Notes: a model not told the origin generated them from the sequence alone. Shown: positions 35,129 to 43,417, counted from the first letter of the stretch. The stretch is 64,000 bases of DNA from Jeotgalibacillus salarius (GCF_004405125.1 NZ_SORX01000003.1:308128-372127); one strand, 5' to 3'. Program-made: numbers and translations.

Positions 35129-35281
35129 TTACGATTGACGGGCTTTTACATCCCTTTTCAAAATATACGTATTGAGAGACATTTCAGTCTGACCATTCAC
35201 CTGGGAATGTGTTCGCTTTGGCCTTGTCCAGTTATGGTGAAAAAGCTGAGAATGCTGATCCAAACGATCTTTATAACTCAC
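35129..35281 (-). CDS. YpzG-like small protein
   Basis: A 50-residue protein beginning at GTG 35281 with AGAGGTGAT 5 bases upstream. It reads SYKDRLDQHSQLFHHNWTRP, then KRTHSQVNGQTEMSLNTYIL and ends KARQS. The HNWTRPKRTHSQVNGQTE core resembles the YpzG family of Bacillus (short, basic, HxWxxPKxxxxQVNGQTE), of unknown role. The 190 bases between this gene and rsbT hold no other gene I can see. Confidence 0.65.
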   Translation of the reverse strand: MSYKDRLDQHSQLFHHNWTRPKRTHSQVNGQTEMSLNTYILKRDVKARQS

Positions 35282-35472
35282 CGGTTATCACCTCTATGAC
35301 AGGATGTAAAGCATCATATCCCCGTGGGAATATGAACAATAGCATGTGCAAAAACAACTCATGTTATGAATAGTTTATTGTGGAAAATTTTTTAGAGGGA
35401 AAATACGAAGCCTGTGAGGTGGCTTTTGACATTGAAAGCACACCTGTTAAAACGTAAACCTGCCCTATATTT

Positions 35473-35877
35473 TTAATTCATTTGCCACTTAATCACAGTA
35501 ACTTTTGTACCGCTGCCTTCTTCAGAAAGGATTTGAAATTCATCCATCATTCGTTTCAGACCGGGCAGTCCTGCACCAAGACTTCCGGAAGTTGAGTACC
35601 CCTGTGTCATCGCATTTGAAATATCAATAATCCCAGGTCCTTCATCCTCAGCCACAATGATGAGCCCGGATTTGTTCATCTCTTTAATTGCTTCCACCTT
35701 TATTTCTCCATTTCCGGCATAACGATAGATGTTTCTGGCCAGCTCGGAAACAGCTGTAAGGACCCTCGACTGATTAGTAGCGCTGAAATTTAGGAGCTTG
35801 GCGAATTCTCTGCTGGTTTTGCGGGCTAAAATGATATCATCTTCCTTTTGAATATGAATCACTGCCGATTTATCCAT
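35473..35877 (-). CDS. rsbT: RsbT-type switch serine kinase, orphan
   Basis: 134 residues. It follows B. subtilis RsbT closely in pattern: VLTAVSELARNIYRYAGNGEIKVE (N box), IIVAEDEGPGIIDIS (G1 box) and STSGSLGAGLPGLKRMMDEF (G2 lid). In stressosomes RsbT phosphorylates RsbS/RsbR and then activates RsbU. Here neither rsbR, rsbS nor sigB genes lie next to it, so it may work with partners encoded elsewhere or as a free anti-sigma-type kinase. Confidence 0.8.
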   Translation of the reverse strand: MDKSAVIHIQKEDDIILARKTSREFAKLLNFSATNQSRVLTAVSELARNIYRYAGNGEIKVEAIKEMNKSGLIIVAEDEGPGIIDISNAMTQGYSTSGSLGAGLPGLKRMMDEFQILSEEGSGTKVTVIKWQMN

Positions 35878-35949
35878 GTCTCTTCATCTCCTCCCTGCTA
35901 ATTCATGCTCTGTTATACTTCTAAAAGATCGCTCCTCTTAATAAAATAA

Positions 35950-35990
35950 AAAAAGCCAAAAACAGGGAATGATTCCCCGTTTTTGGCTTA
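35950..35990 (-). terminator. Intrinsic terminator of the DUF2294 gene
   Basis: Arms AAGCCAAAAACRGGGAAT and ATTCCCCGTTTTTGGCTT, T-run on the minus strand; it separates DUF2294 from rsbT. Confidence 0.85.
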
Positions 35991-36011
35991 TGTCCGGTTC
36001 TATCGCCCGGA

Positions 36012-36710
36012 TCATTGCTGCCCGTTATGATTTGGTTTTAAGATGATCAGAAAAATACCTTTGTCGAGATCGAAATCCCACGACGCAAAAGCATTTTCTA
36101 TGTCAGCATCCAGGTGCTCCTGAAGCTGTTCTTTGTGTTCATTAAGAAGTCTCTTCTCTAAATTACGTTTTACCAGCGTAAGTGTTTCATAAAAACCCAA
36201 TTGAATCATTTCTTTTTCAACTGCGATTAAAATCTGGTGGCGAATGACGATTAAGGTCCTTGGATTCAAAAGGTATGAATAAACCTCTCCCGGTGCCTTT
36301 TCAGCCTTCGCACTCACTTTGATGATTTCACTATGTACTTCTTCCTGATTCTGATAAGGTTCATTACGCTGGTCCGATTGAGACGTAATGCCAATAAACA
36401 TTCCCGATTGACTATCGAGATTCCAGTCGTAATGAAATTCTATGATGTCGAGATCAGCACACATATTCACATATGTTTTAATTTCATCAATCAAAGCAGG
36501 CATCAGCATGTCTCTGATCTTCTCTACTGATTTACTTTGTTTATTATCAAGTAACTTGTTTTCCATCGGGGAAAGAAAGTCCTTTATGTAGATCGTAATG
36601 TAAGGAGGAGCAATCGTTGCAAATACCGCGCCAGGTCCTTTTCCAAAATGATCTCTTAATAACTTCCCGACAAAAGAGCCTAAATCTTTTTCTATTTTCT
36701 TAATATCCAT
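36012..36710 (-). CDS. DUF2294 (Na-translocating decarboxylase-like name) repeat protein
   Basis: 232 residues with two DUF2294 units: GSFVGKLLRDHFGKGPGAVFATIAPPYITIYIKDFLSPME and a second one containing VYSYLLNPRTLIVIRHQILI. Soluble; no transport features. The family is found in spore-formers and its function is not known. ATG 36710 has AGAAGG upstream. Confidence 0.8.
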   Translation of the reverse strand: MDIKKIEKDLGSFVGKLLRDHFGKGPGAVFATIAPPYITIYIKDFLSPMENKLLDNKQSKSVEKIRDMLMPALIDEIKTYVNMCADLDIIEFHYDWNLDSQSGMFIGITSQSDQRNEPYQNQEEVHSEIIKVSAKAEKAPGEVYSYLLNPRTLIVIRHQILIAVEKEMIQLGFYETLTLVKRNLEKRLLNEHKEQLQEHLDADIENAFASWDFDLDKGIFLIILKPNHNGQQ

Positions 36711-36984
36711 GTTGGCCATCCTTCTCAAGATCCAAGCTTTATATCCCGAACCCTCAATAGCATGATAGTTTTATGAATCCCAGTTTCTTTATTATAACTG
36801 AAATACCGGGATTCACCTAAACATTTATGCAGAAGTCTTGCATGAATCACAACTCATCTGCCAATACAATGAATATTCGTTCATAAATTTTCTAATAAAT
36901 GGTACAATCAAGCTAATTAGAAAATCAAATGCTCGATGCAATTTATGTATGAACATAATTCAGAATGTGAAAGGATTGAAAAAG

Positions 36985-37164
36985 ATGTGGTTATTTTTCA
37001 GCTTAATTGCAGGCGTATTGCTGCTGGGAATGTACTCAGATCGTAAACATAAGAAAAAGAGAAGTAAAAACCCCTCTTATCATCATCCGATTCACCCCGA
37101 TGCCAAACCTGGAGACAGTTCGAATTATACTGCAGGGGATTACAGGGAAAATAGCGGATTATAG
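36985..37164 (+). CDS. Small membrane-anchored protein
   Basis: 59 residues: one N-terminal helix (LFFSLIAGVLLLGMYS) followed by a basic, Pro/His/Asp-rich tail (KHKKKRSKN, HHPIHPDAKPGDSS). AAAGGATTG precedes the ATG at 36985; longer readings are not supported by a site. No family recognised. A -10 like TACAAT is at 36903-36908. Confidence 0.65.
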   Translation: MWLFFSLIAGVLLLGMYSDRKHKKKRSKNPSYHHPIHPDAKPGDSSNYTAGDYRENSGL

Positions 37165-37182
37165 TGTGAACTGAAGACAGTA

Positions 37183-37230
37183 AAAACCAGGCTGTCAAAA
37201 AGCAGCATTGCTTTTTGACAGCCTGGTTTT
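37183..37230. terminator. Bidirectional terminator
   Basis: A long perfect stem (AAAACCAGGCTGTCAAAAAG paired with its complement) between convergent genes for the small anchored protein and the TVP38 protein. Confidence 0.95.
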
Positions 37231-37891
37231 AAGGAGATTCGTTTTCCTGTGCCCTTCCCTGCAAATAAGATTTGATCTTTTTCCTGAATAACATTGGGAT
37301 GATAAAAATGACCGCGAAAATCGTAACGGCCAGGACAATCGTTTCTGCGCTGTCTGATCCGGTGCTGAATCCCAGAAACGTATAAGCAAATGTGCCGGGA
37401 ATAATTCCAATCAGGGTTGCAAGTGCAAACGGCAGCAGACGAATCTTAGACGCTCCTGCTGCATAACTGATTAAATCAAAATTAAACAGCGGTACCAGCC
37501 TGAGTAACAAAACGATAAAGAATCCATTATGCTCTAATTGGTGCTGAAGTTTTTCACCTCTTTTACCAAGCTTCGCCTCCACTCTTTTGGCACCAGCTTT
37601 TTTGGCGAACATAAAAGCAAGAATCGCACCAGCTGTAGCCCCGGTCATTGTCAGCAATGTGCCGTAGAGCGGTCCAAACGCCAGTCCCCCGGCAAGTGAT
37701 AAAACGGAGGCCGGAAACAGAATGAATGGCCTGAATGTATAAAGCATGACATATAGGATTGGTGCCAGTAATCCAAATGATAAAATCCAGTTACGGATTC
37801 TTTCAGGTGATAAATCAAGCACAGTCTGATTCAGCACAATTAAACCCGCGACAACTGCTGCAATGAGTAGCAATCCACTCCATTTTTTCAT
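37229..37891 (-). CDS. TVP38/TMEM64 (VTT) family membrane protein
   Basis: 220 residues, about six helices. Signature VTT features: YTFRPFILFPASVLSLAGGLAFGPLYGTLLTMTGATAGAILAF, then RLVPLFNFDLISYAAGASKI and a conserved GIIPGTFAYTFLG. Related to DedA proteins, which act in lipid translocation. GGCGGG precedes the ATG. Alone. Confidence 0.92.
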   Translation of the reverse strand: MKKWSGLLLIAAVVAGLIVLNQTVLDLSPERIRNWILSFGLLAPILYVMLYTFRPFILFPASVLSLAGGLAFGPLYGTLLTMTGATAGAILAFMFAKKAGAKRVEAKLGKRGEKLQHQLEHNGFFIVLLLRLVPLFNFDLISYAAGASKIRLLPFALATLIGIIPGTFAYTFLGFSTGSDSAETIVLAVTIFAVIFIIPMLFRKKIKSYLQGRAQENESP

Positions 37892-38178
37892 CTATAACAC
37901 CCGCCTTTAACCCTTCGCTCAAAAATAAAACTGAAACTGAAAGATATCTTAATCGTAACTTCTATACCTCTTCACGTCATATTTCCGGTGTAATAAACTT
38001 TTACAGATATATATAACCCTACAATCAGGCTACTGTAAAACATAATATGAGTGAGTTTCTTATATGATGGTCAGGGCAAAAACCGAGGCTTACGGGGAAG
38101 GAATCTTGTTGAACGGATCAGCAATGAAGTTGATATACTATTAGGAAGTTCTCCTTCATATGAAAGGAGTTGAAGATC

Positions 38179-38358
38179 TTGGAGACCTTTGGCAGAGGTT
38201 GTCTTTATATCATCATTGGTGCAGCGGTTCTTTTGGGGCTTGCTTTCATTACACAGAGTCACATTCAAATTCCAATTTTTATTTTCATTCCTCTTGTGGC
38301 ACTGGCGTTTTACACAGCGAAAAAGAAGACTGAGAAGAAGCGAGAGGATAATTGGTAA
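38179..38358 (+). CDS. Small two-helix membrane protein
   Basis: 59 residues: GRGCLYIIIGAAVLLGLAFIT and IPIFIFIPLVALAFY, with a Lys-rich tail (AKKKTEKKRED). TTG at 38179 has AAAGGAG 9 bases upstream; the TTG at 38170 abuts it. No family recognised. Confidence 0.6.
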   Translation: METFGRGCLYIIIGAAVLLGLAFITQSHIQIPIFIFIPLVALAFYTAKKKTEKKREDNW

Positions 38359-38364
38359 AAATCA

Positions 38365-38393
38365 CAAAAAGACGCCAGCAGCGCGTCTTTTTA
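38365..38393 (+). terminator. Terminator of the small membrane protein gene
   Basis: Arms AAAAAGACGC/GCGTCTTTTT with a 6-7-base loop, then T-rich tail. Confidence 0.85.
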
Positions 38394-38621
38394 TTTTGCC
38401 TCAATTCGTTTTTTGGCTATGTAATGGCTGAGAATATACACTAAAACCATGCATATAGATGTGATTATCAGTGTACTGAAAGCATAAGTGAGATCAAACT
38501 GTGCCAGACTTGTTGGCTTCGTTTCCCCTATTCCCGCCATTTGATAAGCAATGCCTTTATGGTCGATCACGATAATTGAAACAATGATTCCGATGATCAA
38601 ACCGGCTAACAATTTTTCCAC
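38391..38621 (-). CDS. Small membrane protein, two helices
   Basis: 76 residues from GTG 38621, which has AGGGGTG 6 bases upstream; an in-frame ATG at 38654 has no site and would add a soluble stretch. Helices LLAGLIIGIIVSIIVI and LIITSICMVLVYIL, charged ends. No family recognised. Confidence 0.6.
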   Translation of the reverse strand: MEKLLAGLIIGIIVSIIVIDHKGIAYQMAGIGETKPTSLAQFDLTYAFSTLIITSICMVLVYILSHYIAKKRIEAK

Positions 38622-38742
38622 TTCGCTCACCCCTAAGTTATGTTTAATTTCCATTATTTTACCATAATGATCAATTAATTACCAAGATCAACCTATGAAT
38701 TAGAAGAAGAGATTATGTTAAGTATCAGTTGAAATTGCCCAT

Positions 38743-39150
38743 TTACCGTTCTTTATAAAGCGCTAAATCTTTTACGTCGTTTCCCTTAAGCTCAAAATAC
38801 CAGCTCTGTCCGGGATTAAAGTCGATGGTGTAGGAGTGTTCAACAGGCAGGCGCTTGTCACCATTTTCGTTAGTTATGATGAAAAGTTCAAATTGCTCAG
38901 AGCTAGAAGCACTCATATCTCCTTTTAAAAGCTCGATCACCATACTTTCACCCTTTTCAACCTCTGTTCCATTTGCATTTATCACCATGTGTGAAGAAGT
39001 CTCCATGTTTAACTCCAGCCCGTACAAGTTAAAATCCGTATTGTTTTTTATGTGAACATATACGCCGTTACTCCCTCCCTCCATACCGCTGCTAAATCCG
39101 CAACCGGAAATAAATAGTACAGCCCAGAATGTAATCATCATCTTTTTCAT
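38743..39150 (-). CDS. Lipoprotein of unknown function
   Basis: 135 residues, lipobox LFISGC in the first 20 residues, then Gly/Ser linker and a beta-rich extracytoplasmic domain (YVHIKNNTDFNLYGLELNM) that looks immunoglobulin-like. AAGGGGG precedes the ATG. No known family. Confidence 0.72.
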   Translation of the reverse strand: MKKMMITFWAVLFISGCGFSSGMEGGSNGVYVHIKNNTDFNLYGLELNMETSSHMVINANGTEVEKGESMVIELLKGDMSASSSEQFELFIITNENGDKRLPVEHSYTIDFNPGQSWYFELKGNDVKDLALYKER

Positions 39151-39258
39151 CACGCTTCCCCCTTTTCCAATAAATTCATTATAGAGGGTTGTTTATTGAT
39201 TATCAATAAATTATTATTGAATTATAAATAAAATCAATTGATAAGCGGAGGTTTCATT

Positions 39259-39646
39259 TTGAGTTCATTAACTGTTTTCAAAAAAAGTTCTTCTTGGCGT
39301 ATTCGCAGGTGTGCTTTTATCCATTGGAGGAATTGTATTTCTCATATACTTCTTTTTCTACAATATAGACAGGCTGCCTCAAGGCGAATCCTTAACTGAA
39401 GAAACTTCCCCCGACGGCACGTATACGTTAAAGGCCTATATCATAAATGGCGGGGCCACTACCTCATACTCAGTACGGGGAGAGCTTGTGACCAATGACA
39501 GCGGAAAGACTAAAAATGTTTACTGGCAATATCGTAAAGAAACCGCAGAGATAAAGTGGCAGGACGAAGATACGGTTGTGATCAACGGGGTTGAACTGGA
39601 TGTTCCTGAGGAGAGATATGATTACAGAAAGGATGGGTCATCGTGA
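39259..39646 (+). pseudogene. DUF5412-type membrane-anchored protein, apparent frameshift
   Basis: TTG 39259 has GGAGG well placed and starts MSSLTVFKK, but the frame runs out soon after. In the +1 frame, from the A-run at 39280-39286, the protein continues VLLGVFAGVLLSIGGIVFLI, then an extracytoplasmic part (YTLKAYIINGGATTSYSVRG, typical of DUF5412) to the stop at 39646. Six A instead of seven would restore one 129-residue reading. The stretch 39311-39646 alone (GTG) gives 111 residues without the start of the signal anchor. Real mutation, slippage or sequencing error are all possible. Confidence 0.7.
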
Positions 39647-39903
39647 AAAAAATACGTGGTGTGATATTACTGGTGATCATTCTTGCTGTCACTCTCTTTG
39701 TGATCAACAATATTAAACTATACGACATTAAGTCAGCTGTATTGGCAAAAGAAGACGACATTCAAATTGAATCTATTACCCAGCTTGGTGGATGGGGCGA
39801 GTGGTTTCAGGAATATTCGCTTGTTGTTGAAAAGGATGGGAGTAAGTATAGAATTTGGACGGATGGAGACGGGGAGATAGATGATTGGGAAGTTCTTAAC
39901 TGA
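39643..39903 (+). CDS. Small membrane-anchored protein
   Basis: 86 residues from GTG 39643, overlapping the stop of the DUF5412 gene by four bases. N-terminal anchor IRGVILLVIILAVTLFVI, then a small extracytoplasmic domain (SLVVEKDGSKYRIWTDGDGEIDDWEVL) resembling YfjS- or PepSY-like fold fragments; not firmly identified. Translational coupling with the previous gene implies that the pair worked together. Confidence 0.7.
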   Translation: MKKIRGVILLVIILAVTLFVINNIKLYDIKSAVLAKEDDIQIESITQLGGWGEWFQEYSLVVEKDGSKYRIWTDGDGEIDDWEVLN

Positions 39904-39936
39904 ACTAAAACGAATGTGAATTTAACTTGCAATTTT

Positions 39937-39976
39937 ATATCGTTAATTACTTAAAATATAAATTAACGATATTTTC
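39937..39976 (+). terminator. Terminator-like hairpin after the small anchored protein gene
   Basis: Arms ATATCGTTAATT/AATTAACGATAT and a T-rich tail (ATTTTC). The rest of the 290-base gap to 40193 holds only a second GCCGGTTTCA/TGAAACTGGC hairpin at about 40183-40208 around the stop of the next gene. Confidence 0.6.
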
Positions 39977-40193
39977 ATTTGGCATTATAGCGTTAAATGT
40001 CTATCCGTCTTCTTACTGATCTGATAACAGACAGAGGAACAGACGTTATTATCAGTATGATTTGATTAGGGTTATGAACGAGTGAAGTCTGATCATTGTA
40101 CAAACAATTGCAGTTTCAATGAAATGATGATGTTTAGATATTTAAATTAAGGACAAACTAAATGTATCCCCTATTTGATAGGCCGGTTTCAAT

Positions 40194-40742
40194 CTATTTG
40201 AAACTGGCTTTTGTTTTTGTGTGACTCAAAACATCAGCCACAAGAGATTCAGGATCTTTAGTTCCATCTAACACACAATCAGCACTGGGTTTCACTGTAT
40301 TTTCCATATGCAGATACGCACGGCGGCTGTCGGTCAGATAGTACTGCAGTTCATTCATGATACTCACCGTTTCACGACACTGCTGATCTCTTAATACTCT
40401 TCTCGCCATCGCAATATCAAGTGGAGTATCAATATAGATTGAGTAATGAATATATTTTGCTACTTCATTATGTAAATAGCTAAAAGGATAATCAAGAATT
40501 AAGTATGATGGAGCATCTTCCTGATTGAGAACTTTTTCAATCTGATCAATCAACGGCTGCATCCCCCATTCTCGCAGGTCTCCTCCCTCATCCACCCATT
40601 TCGTTAAATTTTCGGGCGCTTTTTCAAATTCTATTTCATCAAAATATATTGCAGCTGAGCATGGGAGAGACTCCAGCAGCTGTTTTGTGAGTGTCGTCTT
40701 GCCTCCACCTGATACTGCTGCGATTGAAATCAATTTTGTCAT
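40194..40742 (-). CDS. P-loop kinase (uridine kinase-like)
   Basis: 182 residues: Walker A SGGGKTTLTKQL, then a kinase-like layout with YFDEIEF and lid helix RRVLRDQQCRETVS. Similar in shape to nucleoside/uridine kinases and gluconate-type small kinases; the substrate is not clear. ATG 40742 is chosen, with GGAGG 11 bases upstream; the frame extends to an ATG at 40766 without a site. Confidence 0.8.
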   Translation of the reverse strand: MTKLISIAAVSGGGKTTLTKQLLESLPCSAAIYFDEIEFEKAPENLTKWVDEGGDLREWGMQPLIDQIEKVLNQEDAPSYLILDYPFSYLHNEVAKYIHYSIYIDTPLDIAMARRVLRDQQCRETVSIMNELQYYLTDSRRAYLHMENTVKPSADCVLDGTKDPESLVADVLSHTKTKASFK

Positions 40743-40758
40743 ACGCTGAGTATCCTCC

Positions 40759-40970
40759 TTATTCATTTGAACGGTTGATGTCTTTTATTTTTTCTGTGGT
40801 TAACTGGGTAACCAATACTAGAATGATAATCATTAACCCAGAAACTGCAAGGTTTGCAAACCCGCTTAATACCAGAAGTCGGTTCGATATAAAACTTAGA
40901 ATGGTGAAGTACAATAGAAAATAGCCGCAAATTGAACCAACAAAAAGCTTTTATCTAACATTCTGCTCAT
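40759..40970 (-). pseudogene. Small membrane protein, apparent frameshift
   Basis: A frame from ATG 40970 starts MSRMLDK, with GAGAGG upstream, but ends early. In the shifted frame, the same region reads KLFVGSICGYFLLYFTILSF, then LLVLSGFANLAVSGLMIIIL and VTQLTTEKIKDINRSNE to the stop at 40759. One extra A in the AAAA at about 40944-40951 would join the halves into a roughly 70-residue two-to-three-helix membrane protein. It would be followed by the P-loop kinase gene, whose ribosome binding site directly follows its stop. Confidence 0.6.
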
Positions 40971-41027
40971 TTCCTCTCTCTTATTCTTATAACATTTATA
41001 TAAAGTATTTTTTTAGGAATTAGTTCT

Positions 41028-41381
41028 CTATATCTTAGCCGCAGCAGTCCCCTGGTGAAAAATCATCTGCCTCCCAACCTTCTCTTTCTTCCAGATCGAA
41101 CAGCGATTAGCAACCGCCCCAGTTACCTTATTACGGGACTGATAGATGGCCTGTACAGTATCTTCTGATAGCGGACGGATATCGAAGCCAAGCACTTCCA
41201 CATCAATCGTTCCTGCTCCGCCTTCTGTCATCAGATCGGCTTTTCTAAAAGTGCCACCTGATTTCCCAAACTCAAGGAACTCCTCATGGATAAGGCCATC
41301 AAGATCCTTAAGCGATAATCGCTTTGTATTGTCCAACAGTTCTTTTTCATGAAACAATATCGTTTCTTTTAACAGATTCAT
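41028..41381 (-). CDS. DUF4440 / NTF2-like protein
   Basis: 117 residues. HEKELLDNTKRLSLKDLDGLIHEEFLEFGKSGGTFRKADLM and the central VLGFDIRPLSEDTVQAIYQSRN are typical of the NTF2-like DUF4440 group; the end WKKEKVGRQMIFHQGTAA matches. It probably binds a small molecule; no catalytic residues can be assigned. GGAGGG precedes the ATG. Confidence 0.82.
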   Translation of the reverse strand: MNLLKETILFHEKELLDNTKRLSLKDLDGLIHEEFLEFGKSGGTFRKADLMTEGGAGTIDVEVLGFDIRPLSEDTVQAIYQSRNKVTGAVANRCSIWKKEKVGRQMIFHQGTAAAKI

Positions 41382-41457
41382 TGAACTCCCTCCAATAAAA
41401 AACGCACTGCCATTTCAATTAATTGTAAATGACAGTGCGTTCATATGCTATCTATTA

Positions 41458-43311
41458 TTAGGACTCCTGCATCATCCACTCTTCATAGAGCTGATCCAGT
41501 TCAGTCTGAAGCGCCAGCCTTTCTTTTGTCAGGTGCTCATAGGCTTCCCAGTCATCCCCAACTGACTCGATTTCAAGATCCAGCGCCTCAAGTTGTTTTT
41601 CAAGCGCTGCAATCTGAACTTCTGTATCAGGCTTCTTCTCCTTTTTCTTCACCGGTTTTTCCACCGGTGCAGCTTTTTCTGCTTTCTCAACTAAAACAGG
41701 TACCGGCCGCTTCTCTCTCGCCCAGTCATAAGCACCCTCATAAACTGTAAGCTCCCCATTTTCAATCCAGGCCGTCCTGTCAAAGATCGCATTTAGAAAA
41801 TATCGGTCATGGGACACAGCAATAATGGTGCCCTCAAACTGCTGCAGTGTTTCTTCAAGCACCTCACGTGATTCGATATCTAAATGGTTTGTCGGTTCAT
41901 CCAGAACCAGCAGATTAATTTCGTCATGCATGAGCTGCGCCAGCCTCAGACGCATCCGCTCTCCACCACTCAGGTTCTCTACCTTTTTAAAGACGTCATA
42001 GCCATAGAATAAAAATCGTGCCAGCACATGTCTGGCGTCTCCTTCTGTTATTGAAACATGCTCCCTGAACACATCAATCACACGCATGGAAGGATCGCGA
42101 TATGAAAACAACTGAGACAGATAACCAACTTTTACATTGCTGCCAATGCGGCAAACTCCCTCATCCGGTTGTGTATCTCCTGTAATCATTTTGATGAGTG
42201 TGGACTTACCTGCACCGTTCCCACCGACAATGCCTATATGATCCTGCCATTTAATAGAAAGGTCTACATTTCTAAAAAGCCAGTGTTCATAACGCTTTCC
42301 AACCGCTTCAAACGTGATGGCATCTTTTCCGCTCCGGTCAGCCGCATCAAGCGTCAGCGACATCTTCTTCACCGTAACAGGCTTTTTCACACGTTCCATC
42401 CGCTCAAGCGCTTTTTCCATACTTTTCGCTTTCTTAAAAAGCTTTTCATTAGGCGGATTGGCTTCATTCGCCCACTGTCTCAGCCTGCGGATCGCTTCCT
42501 TCATTTTTTTAATTTTTTTCTGCTGCTCTTCAAATTGGTGAAACTCCTGCATGATCCGCTCTTCTTTGGCTTTTACATAAGCCTCAAAATTCCCTTTATA
42601 GCTGTAAGTCTCCCCGTCCTCGATTTCCACGATCCGTGTAGCTGTCTGATTGAGGAAATGACGGTCATGCGACACCATCAGGACAGCACCCTTATGCGTT
42701 TTGATAAACGTTTCGAGCCACTCAATGGCATCCATATCCAGGTGATTTGTCGGTTCATCAAGTACAAGCAGATCAGGATTTGTCAGCAGGATGGTTCCAA
42801 GCATGATCTTTGTCTGCTCTCCACCGCTCAGATTGTTAAAAGGCATATCTACAAGTCTGTTGAGCTGAAGCCCATTAATCACAGCCTGAACTTTCGCATC
42901 ACGTTCATAGCCTTCAAGGATGGCAAACTGCTCCTGCAGATCGCCATATTTAATCAGCAGATGATCCAATTCCTCAGGTGAAGCCAAAGCCATTTCCTGT
43001 TCAAGCACCTTCATTTGCTTCTCAACCGCCATCACTTTTTCAAAAGCGGTCAACAATACATCATTTCCAGTCCAGCCTTCAGGATATGATGGGATCTGAT
43101 GAAGATAGCCGAGTGTGAGCCCCTTCTTTTTAATGATCCTGCCTGAATCAACAGGCTCCTTTTCAGTCAACAGCTTTAACAGCGTCGTCTTTCCACATCC
43201 GTTCGGTCCGACAAGTCCGATAATTTCTGAATCCTTCACTTCAATTGTCATATCTTCAAATATGATATTACCGCCCATCATCTTGGCGATATTCTCTGCT
43301 TTTAATAACAT
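41458..43311 (-). CDS. ABC-F family ATPase (ribosome-associated)
   Basis: 617 residues with two ATPase domains and no membrane part. First domain: Walker A GPNGCGKTT (35-43), signature NNLSGGEQTK, Walker B LLVLDEPTNHLDMDAIEWLE. Second: GGNGAGKST, LSGGERMRLRLAQ, LLVLDEPTNHLDIESREVLE. The linker between them (about 240-320, rich in Lys/Glu/Arg) is the P-site tRNA interaction region, and a Lys/Pro/Glu-rich coiled tail follows. ABC-F proteins rescue stalled ribosomes or protect them from antibiotics; the leader upstream favours a resistance type, but this is inference. Confidence 0.92.
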   Translation of the reverse strand: MLLKAENIAKMMGGNIIFEDMTIEVKDSEIIGLVGPNGCGKTTLLKLLTEKEPVDSGRIIKKKGLTLGYLHQIPSYPEGWTGNDVLLTAFEKVMAVEKQMKVLEQEMALASPEELDHLLIKYGDLQEQFAILEGYERDAKVQAVINGLQLNRLVDMPFNNLSGGEQTKIMLGTILLTNPDLLVLDEPTNHLDMDAIEWLETFIKTHKGAVLMVSHDRHFLNQTATRIVEIEDGETYSYKGNFEAYVKAKEERIMQEFHQFEEQQKKIKKMKEAIRRLRQWANEANPPNEKLFKKAKSMEKALERMERVKKPVTVKKMSLTLDAADRSGKDAITFEAVGKRYEHWLFRNVDLSIKWQDHIGIVGGNGAGKSTLIKMITGDTQPDEGVCRIGSNVKVGYLSQLFSYRDPSMRVIDVFREHVSITEGDARHVLARFLFYGYDVFKKVENLSGGERMRLRLAQLMHDEINLLVLDEPTNHLDIESREVLEETLQQFEGTIIAVSHDRYFLNAIFDRTAWIENGELTVYEGAYDWAREKRPVPVLVEKAEKAAPVEKPVKKKEKKPDTEVQIAALEKQLEALDLEIESVGDDWEAYEHLTKERLALQTELDQLYEEWMMQES

Positions 43312-43317
43312 ATTCCG

Positions 43318-43342
43318 TTCCTCCAGGTTTTCAGCTGAGGAA
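43318..43342 (-). promoter_or_regulatory. Shine-Dalgarno-sequestering hairpin of the ABC-F gene
   Basis: TTCCTC (43337-43342 on the minus strand) can pair with GAGGAA (43318-43323), which contains the ribosome binding site of the ABC-F gene. This would block initiation unless the leader is rearranged. Confidence 0.45.
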
Positions 43343-43356
43343 TTGTCTTTTTAAAC

Positions 43357-43389
43357 GCAAAAAAGACTGCCTGATCAACAGACAGTCTT
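43357..43389 (-). terminator. Leader terminator (attenuator) before the ABC-F gene
   Basis: Arms AAGACTG/CAGTCTT with a 13-base loop, followed on the minus strand by six T residues. It lies after the upstream ORF and before the ABC-F start, so transcription can stop before the gene. The T-run can also pair with AAAAAGAC just downstream. Confidence 0.65.
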
Positions 43390-43417
43390 CCCGCACATAG
43401 CGAAAAAGAATGGTTCA

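Noticed and set aside
42169-42981. Long plus-strand frame of 270 codons opposite the ABC-F gene
   Set aside because: It is a shadow of the conserved ABC-F gene; its own sequence has no domain features or ribosome binding site.
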